A DNA stretch of 64,000 nt from Puccinellia tenuiflora (Eukaryota > Streptophyta > Magnoliopsida > Poales > Poaceae), in assembly GCA_012064385.1 (NCBI GenBank), contig QRDG01000808.1, positions 682,001 through 746,000 of the forward strand. Reading direction: 5' to 3'. The notes under the pieces are model-generated. The model searched no databases. It saw only the letters and a program-made list of their open reading frames with translations, and was not told the origin of the DNA. Of this stretch, positions 32,540 through 44,395 are shown piece after piece (within the stretch, counting starts at the first letter, position 1; the number at the start of each line of letters is the position of its first letter). A program made the position numbers and the translations under genes.

Positions 32540-34150
32540 GTAGGAGAATTGCACTGCTAGGCCATGCACGTGTAGCCACCTTCCATCCAGTTTGAGACAT
32601 GGACCATCCCACAGAAAGTGCTAATGTAGACCGAGCTACATGTAGCTCATCTTTAAAAAAAATAGCATTTTGGATTGAAAACAATTCAAAAAACAACAAC
32701 ATGTATATAATGTTGAGATCTACATATGTGTAAATTTTCAATTAAAATTTTGTATGATTCTAAGCTATAAAAAATGATAAATCCAGCAAAATTTCAAGTT
32801 ATTTACCCTGTGTACTGTTCACCACCCATATTCACCAATTTTTTATTTTTCCCCAGGCTAATATAAGTTGAATTTCGAGCAGAAATCGTCTACACTTGTA
32901 GATCAGATCACTATCTACGTCTGCGATTTTTTCTGGATTTTTTAGAAACTTAAAAATGCAAATTTCGAATATTTGGAAAAACAGGCTACATGGAGCTCGG
33001 ACTCCAAAACACCTCGCTCTCATCTATTCCCGTTATATTGTCTTGCATTCCATCCCGTAGACAATGGAAGCTCTTGGCCATGACAGCCCTTGGCAGCCTT
33101 TTTTTAGGACAAGCATCCTCTCTGTTCACACACCCAAGGTTTTTCATAAAAAAATCAAAGTTTCTTCATTTTTTACCTTCAGAATCAAATGTTTGATTTA
33201 TGTTCTAATTGCATAGTTGTGTTCCAAGTGATGAGGACTTTGAAATAAGACCCGTTTTGAATATACCTAACAAGTTTTAAAAATTAAGTTTGAAACATGA
33301 TGAAACACTATAAAACTTAGTTAAACTTCGTGAATGCATGCACAAAAAAGTTGTGCTATAAACCAAAATGAATTTCTGAAATATGTATGTGACACATTAT
33401 ATCCGTACTTTCCATGGTTTCATAAAGTTCGATCAAGTTTCACTAAATTCTAAAAGACAAAATTTAAAATTTATTAAAATATTTTCAATACAATCAGGTT
33501 TATATTATTTTCTCATAAACACAACAATCATTTATACGCTCTCTCTAGACACGATTTCTAGCATTGTTATTTACAATCTTGGATGTCCATATGATGGTTG
33601 GAAACACACTGACAAGTGTTTGTAGCATACTGACACACTATGATGCACTACCGTCAAGTACAATCTATACACATACGAAATTGTTGAAGTTCATTTGCTT
33701 ACATTGTAATATTAAATATATAACTAATAATTGACACACTCTACTATTTACTAAGCTGATATTATTTCAAAAAAAATATTTCACCAAGTTTCATAAACTT
33801 TTCAAAGTTTTTATCAAGTTGTAGAAGACGATTTTCAAATATTAGAAAAATGTATTCAATATCGGTTTTCTTTGAAGTTCTCTTCAGTAGGAACCCAAAT
33901 ATTCAAACGATTAAAAAATTGAACTGCCTGTTCCAAAAGTTACGGAAGTCTCAAGTTTCAGAATCAGATTTAAACGTATGGAGTAGTGGAAGTAGAGACT
34001 GACCCAAACTCCTATAAAGTGTGGAAGGAGAAAGAAGATGGGGAATGCACCGTATTTCCCGTGGACGCTAGAATTGCTACTCTCCTCACATAATCACATT
34101 ACATGAAACAAATCACGAAGCACAACCAAGTGTCTGTCTCCTGAAGTTAT
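32540..34150 (-). other. Duplicated upstream region of the fasciclin gene (copy with MITE insertion)
   Basis: CACCTTCCATCCAGTTTGAGA, CCCGTTATATT, CATCCTCTCTGTTCAC and the TTTCATAAAGTTCGATCAAG block are collinear with 7965-8900. About 410 bp at 32609-33020 are absent from the other copy. No fasciclin coding part is present. Confidence 0.6.
32609..33020. mobile_element. Probable MITE inserted into the duplicated fasciclin flank
   Basis: Its ends carry inverted GACCGAGCTACATGTAGCTC and GCTACATGGAGCTCGGACTC motifs, and the copy at 7990-8020 lacks this DNA, giving an empty-site comparison. CATC lies at both borders (32605-32608, 33021-33024). The superfamily is uncertain and the exact borders may shift by a few bases. 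Confidence 0.5.
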
Positions 34151-35707
34151 CGAGCGTGAAATGATTCACTACGCACAATTTTTAAGCTGGCAAAAGAACT
34201 GGGCATAAGAACACTTCTACTGAATGGGCCACCAACCCACCATGGCCCAAGGCCCAGCAAGGCGCACAAGCCAAACACACACATCTCAGGACCTGATTGG
34301 GTGAAGTGAGGAAGCATAAAAATGTGTTCTATCCCAAGAGAACAGTATCGAATATCGATCACGACACGACATCGGGTAACTACTCTCATATGGCTCTGAT
34401 CCTCTCCTTGTTCATTAGTATAGAACGATACTAAAAACACCCCGCTATGAAAATGACGACAAAAAAACCCACAGTTAAAAGACATTGCGCATGGCAAATA
34501 AGGCATGCCTACCTAGGCAGCCCATGACCAGATACACATCGAAAATGGACTTTTTTACATAACCTTTGCGATAAATGGGAAACATTTTTTTTGTAGATCC
34601 GTGTGCGCGAGGCTCAACGACATCGTACATTAAGAAAAATTGTTTTCACTGAAAATGGAGGTGGGGAATATATACATTTCCCTGAACGAATATTTTCACC
34701 TCCCACTCGTGTTCACCATGGACAGGAACATAAGCTTGTTTGGGAGATCAATGGCGTCCGTCTCCCACCCTGTCGAGCACTAGGTCAGCTCTACCACTTG
34801 TCAAGTGTGTCTGATGCCGCTGGAGAAACGTGGTTCATCAAGTGTCGGGTTCATATCCAAATCTAGGCTGGATCTACTTCAAGTGTACAAATAACAGGTA
34901 AGTTTGATGTTTCGTTCAGTTGTGGTTGATTTATGTTCTTTGTGATGCTGATTTGGTTATGAATTCGATTTTTCCATTTTACAGTGGAGGGGCCAAAAGC
35001 TATCTGAGAGATGCGAGTTCTTTTTATAGATTGAAGATTATATTGAGACACTATTTGCTAATGGTATCGAAGTGGTGGATGCAGACCTAAGAATATAGCC
35101 ATGATTCCCAGAGAGGAGAAGAAGGAGACGCACACACGCTCACTAAAATAGTTGTTGTTTTGACACAGGGGGAGAAATAGAGGAATTTCATGGACTTGAG
35201 CCTGTTGTTGTTATTGTTGTTGTTGTGTGTAGCATTATAAGAAAGGAACATAAATAACTCTTTTAGATGTTATTCTGATCATTGCTAGAATTATTTTATG
35301 TGTTTGTGTGCTGCTGTTAGTTGTGAACTTGCATGCAACTATCAAAATCAGTACAACATAGTTGAGATCTGTTTGTGTGATGTTGATAGCTATGTATGTT
35401 GGAATGAGAACTTGTGACCAAATATTAATTTTAAGCGGCAGATAAGATATATCAAAGGCAACGGTTATATCCAGTTAAATATTTCCTTTGCTATTGGTCT
35501 ATGTTCTCTCTATATAGTCCTGTAACCCTTACATAAACCTTACCCCTCACTCTATCCCGGGCCACACTCTCCCTATGTGTATGCGTTGCTCGCGGTGAAC
35601 TAGATCGCTCACGCGTCCTATTCTGTGACAAAACGGTGCATCCGCCGTGTGAAATTACGGTGGCTCCTCCTCTTCGGTCAGATGTTGCCGCGCCAGGTAG
35701 AAGGTGG
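34151..35707. other. Unclassified segment, no gene recognised
   Basis: Contains an 87-codon frame at 34603-34866 without a known motif and a TTG-rich microsatellite near 35203-35228. A pyrimidine-rich, promoter-like stretch lies at 35500-35600. It ends at the TG of a Gypsy LTR. Confidence 0.4.
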
Positions 35708-37194
35708 TGATATGTCCATTTTACAACATTATTTTATATCATAATTTCCTCTTATTAATTTATATATTTCATATTAGAATCATGTTCTAATGTTCTTTAT
35801 CTTATTTTACATGTTCTACAATTATGAGAGGGAGAACACCGGACACCAAGAAAGGAGGTGAAAATCACCCGAGGAGATGCTCAATTTCCAGCGCTAAAAA
35901 AATACCAAAAAATTCACACGATCAAGTCAAGTCAAAGGAGCCTCCGAACCAGAAGATGATTGCCAGGGGAGCAGCCATGTGGGCACACCACGCGGGTCCA
36001 CCCTAAGTCGCGCCACGTGGCCGCGTGGCCCCCCTGTGGCTCGCCTCCGGACACCCCTTCGTGTACATGACTCTTCTGACGTTAAAACACCGCGAGGAGG
36101 GGGGATTCAAATTATATTTCCACTATCGTCTCGAGGCAGAAATCAGACAGAGAAAGAGAACTCTGGCAGGCAAATTCCTGCCGGGGAAACTTTGCTTTGA
36201 AAGGGGGAAATCATTGCCATCATCATCGTCATCACGTTGGGCATCTCCATCTCCACTCCATCCGGTTGTTCGATCTTAAGTTGTAACTCATATCTATTGT
36301 TGGGAGTAACTTTATTGGTGGGTATAATCCTTTGTAGTTGATGCTATTGACTTTTATCGGTGAAAGATAGTTATGACCAGATTTTTCATCATATATTCAT
36401 CACCTCTGATCATGATCCATATTTTGTCTCGTGAGTAGTTCGTTTAGTTCTTTAGGACATGGGAGAAGTCTTGTTATTAGTAGTCATGCTAAATTGAGTA
36501 ACGTTACTGTTTTAGTTTTAAGTTGTGGTATTATTTTTCGAGTGGTGTCATATGAACGTAGACTACGTGATACTTCACCTTTATGGGTCTAGCGAAATTC
36601 ATGTGTATTGTTTTGCTTATGGTAGGGTTGCCGGAGTGACAGAAGCATGAACCCCAATTTGTAAACTGGTGAACGAGGGAGCATAGGATCCCAAATTTTA
36701 AATTTGTCGCTAGATTTATCATAATTACTTTCTTGTAGTTGCGGATTCTTAAAAGGGGTTTAATCACGAGAGTGTATGAGTCCAACTAGGGGCTGTATCC
36801 TAATTTAAGTTCACCGACACAACATTTATCAAGACAACGAAAGTTAATAAATGTCATCTGACGAAAGTAACTTGACAATATTCCTGTGTATTCTCAGGAA
36901 TGTATTAATCATCATAAGTACCACATCGTCTTATCCTTTGCTTTCAAAAGGACTGGGCCACTTGCTGCAATTTTCAATTTGCGTATTTTATTTACTTGCT
37001 ATCAAAATCCTCGTTGCTATAAAACCACATATAAAACTGTCTAGAGGTATTTACAGCGAAACCTTGCTGAAAACAACTGGTCAACACCTTCTGCTCCTCG
37101 TTGGGTTCGACACTCCTACTTATAAAAAAGGCTACAACTTTCAAGACTCTTTTCTGGCATCATTGAATGGGAGTGTAGCGCTATTGGTAAATTG
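35708..37194 (+). mobile_element. Decayed Gypsy 5' LTR with remnant primer binding site
   Basis: The LTR begins TGATATGTCCATTTT at 35708 and ends near CA 37143, preceded by GTTGGGTTCGACACTCCTACTTAT, a 3'-LTR signature of a common Triticeae Gypsy group (recalled). After it, CAAGACTCTTTTCTGGC followed by a mutated remainder (37154-37171) is a degenerate Gypsy PBS. Almost nothing internal remains, because a Stowaway MITE starts at 37197 and the DNA beyond the nest is not recognisably retroviral-type. The element is old and inactive. Confidence 0.65.
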
Positions 37195-37357
37195 TACTCC
37201 CTCCGTTTCTTGATGTAAGGTTTATAGTTTTTTAATAAAAAGTTCAAATTATAAGGTTTATTTTTGGACAATTTTGCCCATCCATAGATGAGTTAAAACA
37301 CTCCATGAAGAGATTTGACCGGTTGTTTTCAATTTGAGACTGCTAGGGATTTCTCTC

Positions 37358-38869
37358 TGATGTCTACTACACACTTCTATTCTTGTAGACTTGTTGGGCC
37401 TCCAAGCGCAGAGGTTTGTAGGACAGCGGCAAATTTCCCTTAAGTGAGTAACCCAAGGTTTATCGAATCCACGGGAGGTAGAGGTCAAAGATATCCCTCT
37501 CAAGCAACCCAACAATTAAGATACAAGAAGTCTCTTGTGTCCCCAACACACCTAATACAATTGTCAGTTGTATAGGTGCACTAGTTCGGCGAAGAGATAT
37601 TAAAATATGGGTAAAATGGATGGTAAAACAAGGTTTTGTAATTCTGTAATAAAAATGGCAGCAAGCAAACAAGTGACAAAAGTGACTAAAAACGGTGTAT
37701 CAATGCTTGGAAACAAGGCCTAGGCTTCATACTTTCACTAGTGACTACTCTCAACATCATTAACATAATTAAACACATGATAGTTCCCACAAAAATACAT
37801 GCGTGGTAGGCGTTACTCGGAGATCATTCTTTTGTGGATCAAATAGGATGAGAATTGCGTAGGGCTACGAAAAGCACACCTTAAAGTTCGTATTCCACAT
37901 CTATGGACACTTCATGCTGTCACTATCCACATCCAAAGATAGTACTAACAAACACCACAACATATTTCTTGAATAGTCTCTTTCTTCAATAACACAAGCA
38001 TCAAGAAACCTCATGATCTATTCAATCCAACAATAATAAAGAACAAACTCATGATGAAGATCCTTCCAATCTATTATCCGTAGAGTCACACACGTCACCC
38101 ACACTGTCACCGAGATACCGTGATCACAACGGTGACTCCGGAAATTGTACTAAATAACATCACTTGAGCAAAATCATATCCATTACACATAGGGAAACAT
38201 CATGTATTCAACTACACTAACAAAGCTCATGATCACAACGAAGATCACATCATGGGAGAGAGAGATAACCACATAGCTACTTGTATAAGCCTCAGCCCCG
38301 GTGAGGGACTACTCCCTCCTCATCGCGGGAAGCAGCGGTATCGATGGAGATGGCCCCGGCGGTCGATCCCCGTCCCGGCAGGGTGCCGGAACAGGACCTT
38401 CTAAACCCCCGAAACTTGTCGGCGATGGCGGCGAAGCTCTGTTGCGTATTTGGGAAAATCCTTCGGGGGTTAGGGTTTTTGCATCGGGGATGATTTTATA
38501 GGCATCGGAGGCGGCCGAGGGGTGCCCCACAGGGCAGGGGCGGGTCCCACCCGCGGGTGGGCCCTAGGCCGCGGCAGGGGACCTCCCCTGGCCTGTGTGG
38601 GTCCCCTGGAGTCGCCCTTCTGGCTCCCTTCCTAATTTCTTCAATAAAAAATCTCAGTAAATTTTCGTCCAATTCCGAGAATATTTCCAGAAGTAACTTT
38701 CTGCAACAATTTCAGTACAAAAACAGGGAACTGGCACTGGGCATCTTGTCAATAGGTTAGTCCAAAAAAAATGCATAAAAATGATGTAATATGATAGTAA
38801 AAACATGTGACAACATCACAAAACTAGCATGGATCACTCAAATATTATAGATACGTTTGAGACGTATTA
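37358..38869 (-). repeat. 3' LTR of the minus-strand Gypsy element (1,512 bp)
   Basis: Starts TGATGTCTACTACACAC on plus and ends GAGACGTATTA, a mutated form of the expected terminal ATCA seen in the partner LTR. A polypurine tract (minus strand, AGCTTGGGGATGC) adjoins it at 38870-38883. Confidence 0.85.
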
Positions 38870-41452
38870 GCATCCCCAAGCTTAACTCCTACTCGTCCTC
38901 GAGTAGGTAAGTGATAACAAAATAATTTTTGATGAGACATGCAACCAACACAAACATGTTGAAGATAGTAATGTAAAGCATAGGATGTGAATGAAGTGAT
39001 ACAAAACAATTGTCTATAGTTGATAGCAAGAAAGCAATGAATAACCAAGTTGAATCATTTAAGCAAAACCTTTCATAAATAGTACATTAAAGACATGAAA
39101 GCAATGTGATCCACATATTTGATTAATCCACAAAGGTAATAGTTCCATGAAAAAAAGTGTTTGAGAATCAAAACAAAGAAGATGTAAGTTTTAGCAAAAA
39201 GCTTCAACTTCCAATGGTAAAGTCAATATAAAGATTCATGTTTAATCTGACAATGCAATATGATCAATGATACCCAGGGTCAATGCTAGATGTTTGCTTT
39301 GGTGGAGATAGAAGGAAGAGGAAAACTGACTCAACATTAAAAGTAAAAGAAAGCCCCTTCGCAGAGGGAAGCAGGGATTAGTCATGTGCTAGAGCTTTTT
39401 TGTTGTTTTTTTTATAAAACAGAAGTAAAACAATTTTGAGACATGCATGCTTTCGTCAACGACTTCACAACAGAGAAGCTATCTAGTCCCCCATAACAAG
39501 CAAGGTTTTTTTAGACTTATGAGAGCAGCTGGTTTTTAGAGGAGCGAGTACGCTCTTCTTTCTCCTTGGTTTCACCACTGTCCAATGTTTGAGCTGATTT
39601 CTCAGATTTGCATTGCGCGGAGGAGAATGGTGAGTTATATTTATATTTTGCTTAAGCTGCTCTCAGGTTGATTCAAGTGAATACGTAATCCATCGACACC
39701 GGGTGAAAGGGGGAAAATGACCTTGCTCGTCACAAGTTATATGTAGCTCTCTACTGCTCCCTCATGAGCTTAAAAACAGAGACACAAAAAGGAGTATTTT
39801 GAATTTTTAAAGATAGCACATGACAAATTTACTTGGAATGGCAGGAAATACCATGCATAGGTAGATATGGTGGACTCAGCTGGCAAGATAGTTTGGCTTT
39901 GGGATTTGGATGCACGAGTGAACCATACACTCAGTACGAATTTTTGGGCTTAGCAAAGAAGGTATTTGAAGCAAACATCCAAAATTAACCGGTAACATAG
40001 TAGCATAAGACATTTATCAATCATAACCATAAAAGCTCCACACCGTCTCCAATGTTGACCAAACAATTCTTTTGATGGAAAGATCAGCTTAAAGAATTAA
40101 CAACTACGAAACACCACATAGTTTCAAGTTTTCAACAGTATTTCTTTACTAATCAATTCCACTCAAATAACCAGCAAGTTTAAGAATTCATCTTAATATC
40201 TCAAAACAATTGAGAAGCATCAAGTATCCACACTATGATCTACAAGACTATGCAGGATTTCATTTCATTCCAATATCACATGAATAGCATTTCACCGTTC
40301 TAACACATTAACCAAGCAACCATAGCAACTCTCTAACAAATATAAGTGAAGAACAAGAGAGTTTAACATCAACAACTAGCAGCTCTAAACAAGATAAAAG
40401 CTAAAAGCGAGAGCTTACTAGCAAACAAATAGTAGCTAAGAATACTCAACAAGATATAAGCGAAGCAAAGGAGTATTCAAATGAAAAAGCGGAGCATGTC
40501 TCTCTCCCACACAAACAAAGCAAGGATCCAACAAGTATATGACCAGCAAACAAAGAAACAAAACTGAAAGTAAAAAGATGCTCCAAGCATAGCACATAAT
40601 ATGTAAAGTGATAAAAACGAAGTTCAACGAAGACGACCTTATGATAGTCGATGAAGATGAGGGGATGCCTTGGGCATCCCCAAACTTTGACTCTTGATAG
40701 TTCTTGATATTCAGAGGGGGTGCCATGGGGGCATACCCAAGCTTGAGCTCTGATCCATCCTCGATTTCTTTATATTCCTCTCCTTTGGAACTTAAAAACT
40801 CCCTTCACACAAAACTTCTCATAATTTGATTAGAGGGTTAGTGCTCATAAATTAAAATGCACATGTGTTCAACTCATGAAAAATTGCAAACCAACTTCAT
40901 TAGACATTAGCTACTGTTTACTAAGCCTCAATGTGGCACTCAACCCCTAGAGTATCACATATGACGATGGTAAAGAGACAAATGCAAAATAAAAGTAGAA
41001 TCTGTCAAAATCTGAACAATCCGTAAAGATCGAATTTTTTCGAGGCAATTATGCAGCTCAAATCAAAAAAATTAAAACTAACGAAAGATAGATAAAAGCA
41101 TCAGGCTTTCTGTCAAAAATTATCAGAAAAATATAAAATTCTGGCAATTTTAGGAGTTTCGTGCAAGAGGCGCATAGAATCTGTTTTTGGACAGCAACAC
41201 AATACCTCGCACTTTCAATGCATTAGAGGCTAAACTTGGCACAAAAAACCAAAAGAAAAAGATACAACGAAATTGCTACAGAGGCAACAACTTCATGACT
41301 CAAGAAAAATAAAAAACAAACTGAAAGTAAAAGATGGGTTGTCTCCCAACAAGTGCTTTTCTTTTAAGCCTTTTAGCTAGGCATGATAATTTTAATGATG
41401 CTCTCATAAGAATAAGAGTTGAAACGCAAAAGAGAGCATCATGAAGCAAATA
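38870..41452. other. Non-coding interior of the minus-strand Gypsy element
   Basis: About 2.6 kb of AT-rich sequence without open frames beyond about 96 codons. It holds the polypurine tract next to the 3' LTR and long A-rich stretches. No decayed pol motif is recognisable, which points to a family that lacks pol rather than to recent damage. Confidence 0.55.
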
Positions 41453-42163
41453 TCAAACACATTTAAGTCTAACTCTCTTCCTATGCATAGGCATCTTGTA
41501 AGAAAATAAATCATTGGAGCATAAAGCATTAAGCATAGGAAGACAAAGCAAGTGCAACATTAAAACCTTCAACATAAAGAGGGGAAACTTCATAAGATGA
41601 AAATTTATATAACCATACTTTCCTCTCTCATAATAACTTTCAGTAGAATCATAAGAAAACTCAATAACATAGCCATCACATAAAGCATTTTTCTTATGAT
41701 TCACATGCATAAAAGTATTATTATTACTCTCCACATAAGTAAAATCTTTCTCATTAGTATTAGTGGGAGTAACACTATCATAACCATCATTGTAATCATC
41801 ATAAATAGGAGACATATCATAATCATAATAAACTTTTTCCTCAATAGTAGGTGGACTGAAAATATCACATTCATCATTATAATCATTATATATAGGAGGC
41901 ATAGTATCATCAAAGCAAATTTCCTCCTCAAAGCTTGGGGGACTAAACAGATCATATTCATCAAAACCGGCATCCCCAAGCTTAGAATTTTCCGTAGCAT
42001 TAGCAATAATGGTGTCCAAAGAATTCATGCTAATAACATTGCTACTATAATGATTATTACGCAAATAAAGTTCCATAGGTTTTTTAATTTTCTCTTCAAA
42101 AGCATCATGACCAATTTCAAGATAAATTTTATAAAGCTCTCTAATTTTTTTGTTGGTTTCCAT
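41453..42163 (-). CDS. Orphan ORF of a non-autonomous Gypsy element, repeat-containing acidic protein
   Basis: Encodes 236 residues, the only good frame of the element, starting 144 bp downstream of the PBS on the minus strand. Residues about 80-135 contain two or three diverged repeats of a unit ending FSPP-(S/T)-x-EE and (M)PPIYNDYND. The C-terminus is hydrophobic (LFMLKVLMLHLLCLPML) and ends in a basic stretch (HRKRVRLKC). Similar proteins occur in many Triticeae Gypsy copies as I recall, without known function. The intact frame despite 2% LTR divergence suggests recent or weak selection. No gag-like motif is visible. Confidence 0.6.
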   Translation of the reverse strand: METNKKIRELYKIYLEIGHDAFEEKIKKPMELYLRNNHYSSNVISMNSLDTIIANATENSKLGDAGFDEYDLFSPPSFEEEICFDDTMPPIYNDYNDECDIFSPPTIEEKVYYDYDMSPIYDDYNDGYDSVTPTNTNEKDFTYVESNNNTFMHVNHKKNALCDGYVIEFSYDSTESYYERGKYGYINFHLMKFPLFMLKVLMLHLLCLPMLNALCSNDLFSYKMPMHRKRVRLKCV

Positions 42164-42306
42164 TAAAACGAACTAGTGAAATAAAAACAAGAAACAAAAA
42201 TATTTAATTGCAAGATCTAAATAAGATACCTTCAAGCACTCACCTCCCCAACAACAATGCTAGAAATTAGCTTCGTCGTCGGAGTATGAGTACCGTTTAC
42301 CTTACC

Positions 42307-42324
42307 TCCCCGGCAACGGCGCCA
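42307..42324 (-). other. Primer binding site of the minus-strand Gypsy element
   Basis: The minus strand reads TGGCGCCGTTGCCGGGGA, ten bases from the LTR border. It is the common PBS form of Triticeae Gypsy elements and fixes the orientation. Confidence 0.85.
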
Positions 42325-43174
42325 GAAATTAGCTTGATGTCTACTACACACTTCTATTCTTGTAGACTTGTTGGGCCTTCAAGCGCAGAGGTTTGTAGGA
42401 CAGCGGCAAATTTCCCTTAAGTGAGTAACCCAAGGTTTATCGAATCCACGGGAGGTAGAGGTCAAAGATATCCCTCTCAAGCAACCCTACAATTAAGATA
42501 CAAGAAGTCTCTTGTGTCCCCAACACACTTAATACAATTGTCAGTTGTATAGGTGCACTAGTTCGGCGAAGAGATATTAAAATATGGGTAATATGGATGG
42601 TAAAACAAGGTTTTGTAATTCTGTACTAAAAATGGCAGCAAGCAAACAAGTGACACAAGTGACTAAAAACGGTGTATCAATGCTTGGAAACAAGGCCTAG
42701 GCTTCATACTTTCACTAGTGACTACTCTCAACATCATTAACATAATTAAACACATGATAGTTCCCACAAAAATACATGCGTGGTATACGTTACTCGGAGA
42801 TCATTCTTTTGTGGATCAAATAGGATGAGAATTGCGTAGGGCTACGAAAAGCACACCTTAAAGTTCGTATTCCACATCTATGGACACTTCATGCTGTCAC
42901 TATCCGCATCCAAAGATAGTACTAACAAACACCACAACATATTTCTTGAATAGTCTCTTTCTTCAATAACACAAGCATCAAGAAACCTCATGATCTATTC
43001 AATCCAACAATAATAAAGAACAAACTCATGATGAAGATCCTTCCAATCTATTATCCGTAGAGTCACACACGGCACCCACACTGTCACCGAGATACCGTGA
43101 TCACAACGGTGACTCCGGAAATTGTACTAAATAACATCACTTGAGCAAAATCATATCCACTACACATAGGGAAA

Positions 43175-44070
43175 TGTCGGGGGGCAACCCCCGGATATGG
43201 GCAAGGCGTCAATATAAGGGTTGACTCGGTGTTGACCGGGTCACTGAAACCGACATAACTGTACCGGCTTACTCGGAGCTGGCCGGGTCATGATTAACCG
43301 ACATATTGTTATGTCGGATCATGCGAGTTATATGTCGGATCGTTCTTTGTTCTTCTTGTGTGCAGGGAAGGCGAAACCGAGTTACAGGGAATTCGGCATG
43401 CCTGTGCCAGATAAGGAGGCTACTCGGGCCATGGTCAAGGCGCAGGTCTTGTCCCTACAATCACGGGTCAGGACGCAGAGCCACTTGCACGATGGGACGA
43501 GGCCACTTGACCAGAGTGATTGACCTCCATGCCGCTGACCGAAGCGGGTACCAGGGAGCAGTGCGTTGGAGGAGACAGATGGGACGTGCCACGGCGCGGT
43601 GACGGAAGCGGTCAGAGGACCGGGCGTGGCTACAGTCCGGGCTACGCCAGCACTGATGTCAGCCCTAACTTGTGCCCTGGGCTTCCCTTTATAAGGAGCA
43701 CCAGGGGCTCCTCTTACGGGGACGCATGCACGCATACTTGCCTCGAGCATACGCATTTGAGCATTTCTTTCATAGTCAGTAGAGAGCTAGAGAGAGCTTC
43801 CGAGACTCGGTTGGAGGCCTAGATCGTGCTATTCTTCTATCCAGCTCAAGGAGCAAGATTGTAACTCTCTAGTAGATCATATATACAGATCGGATAGGCA
43901 GGAGTAGGGGTGTTATCTCCTCACGAGAGCCCCGAACCTGGGTAAAATCGTGTGTGTTAAGTTCTTTGTGTGCGTGTTCGTGCGTACAAGCCCTCCCCGG
44001 GTGCCTCCAGCGTCCATCGGCCCCACACATCAAGCCATCCTATGGCATCTGCCGTGACACCACCACGACA
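43175..44070 (+). repeat. 5' LTR of the Tat-like Gypsy (896 bp)
   Basis: Starts TGTCGGGGGGCAACCCCCGG, an internal palindrome, and ends CACCACGACA just before the PBS. It contains a TATA box at about 43688. Confidence 0.92.
43688..43696 (+). promoter_or_regulatory. TATA box in the 5' LTR
   Basis: TTTATAAGG, also present in the 3' LTR at 56895-56903. Likely drives the sense genomic transcript, with the R region downstream. Confidence 0.55.
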
Positions 44071-44072
44071 GT

Positions 44073-44090
44073 TGGCGCCCACCGTGGGGC
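44073..44090 (+). other. Primer binding site of the Tat-like Gypsy
   Basis: TGGCGCCCACCGTGGGGC lies two bases after the LTR end. It differs from the PBS of the two other Gypsy elements in this window. Confidence 0.85.
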
Positions 44091-44395
44091 CAGCAGCGGC
44101 GCTGGCTGGAGTTTTCATCCGGACGGGTTCTCTCATCGCGTCGGGCGAGCGCGTGGTCTGTGGCCTTGTCCACAGATTCGGCTCCCTCAACGTCATCAGC
44201 GACAACGCAGGCTGCTTCGGCAGCAGGCCACTGCCCCGGAACGGATGCCTCATCGACTTCGGTGCGCTCACGGTCTACGTCGCCACCGAGGTCCCTTGCA
44301 GGTTCCCCGAAAGGGTGCAGCTGGGAGCGGATCCACCCGCAGTCTGCGCAGCTCGCGGCCGGCGTACCGCTCGCCCCGCTAGTTGCGTGGAAGTC

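Noticed and set aside
43970..44395. Upstream extension of gag through the LTR and PBS
   Set aside because: An open frame exists, but translation starting in the LTR before the PBS is unlikely; the first ATG pair after the PBS was used.
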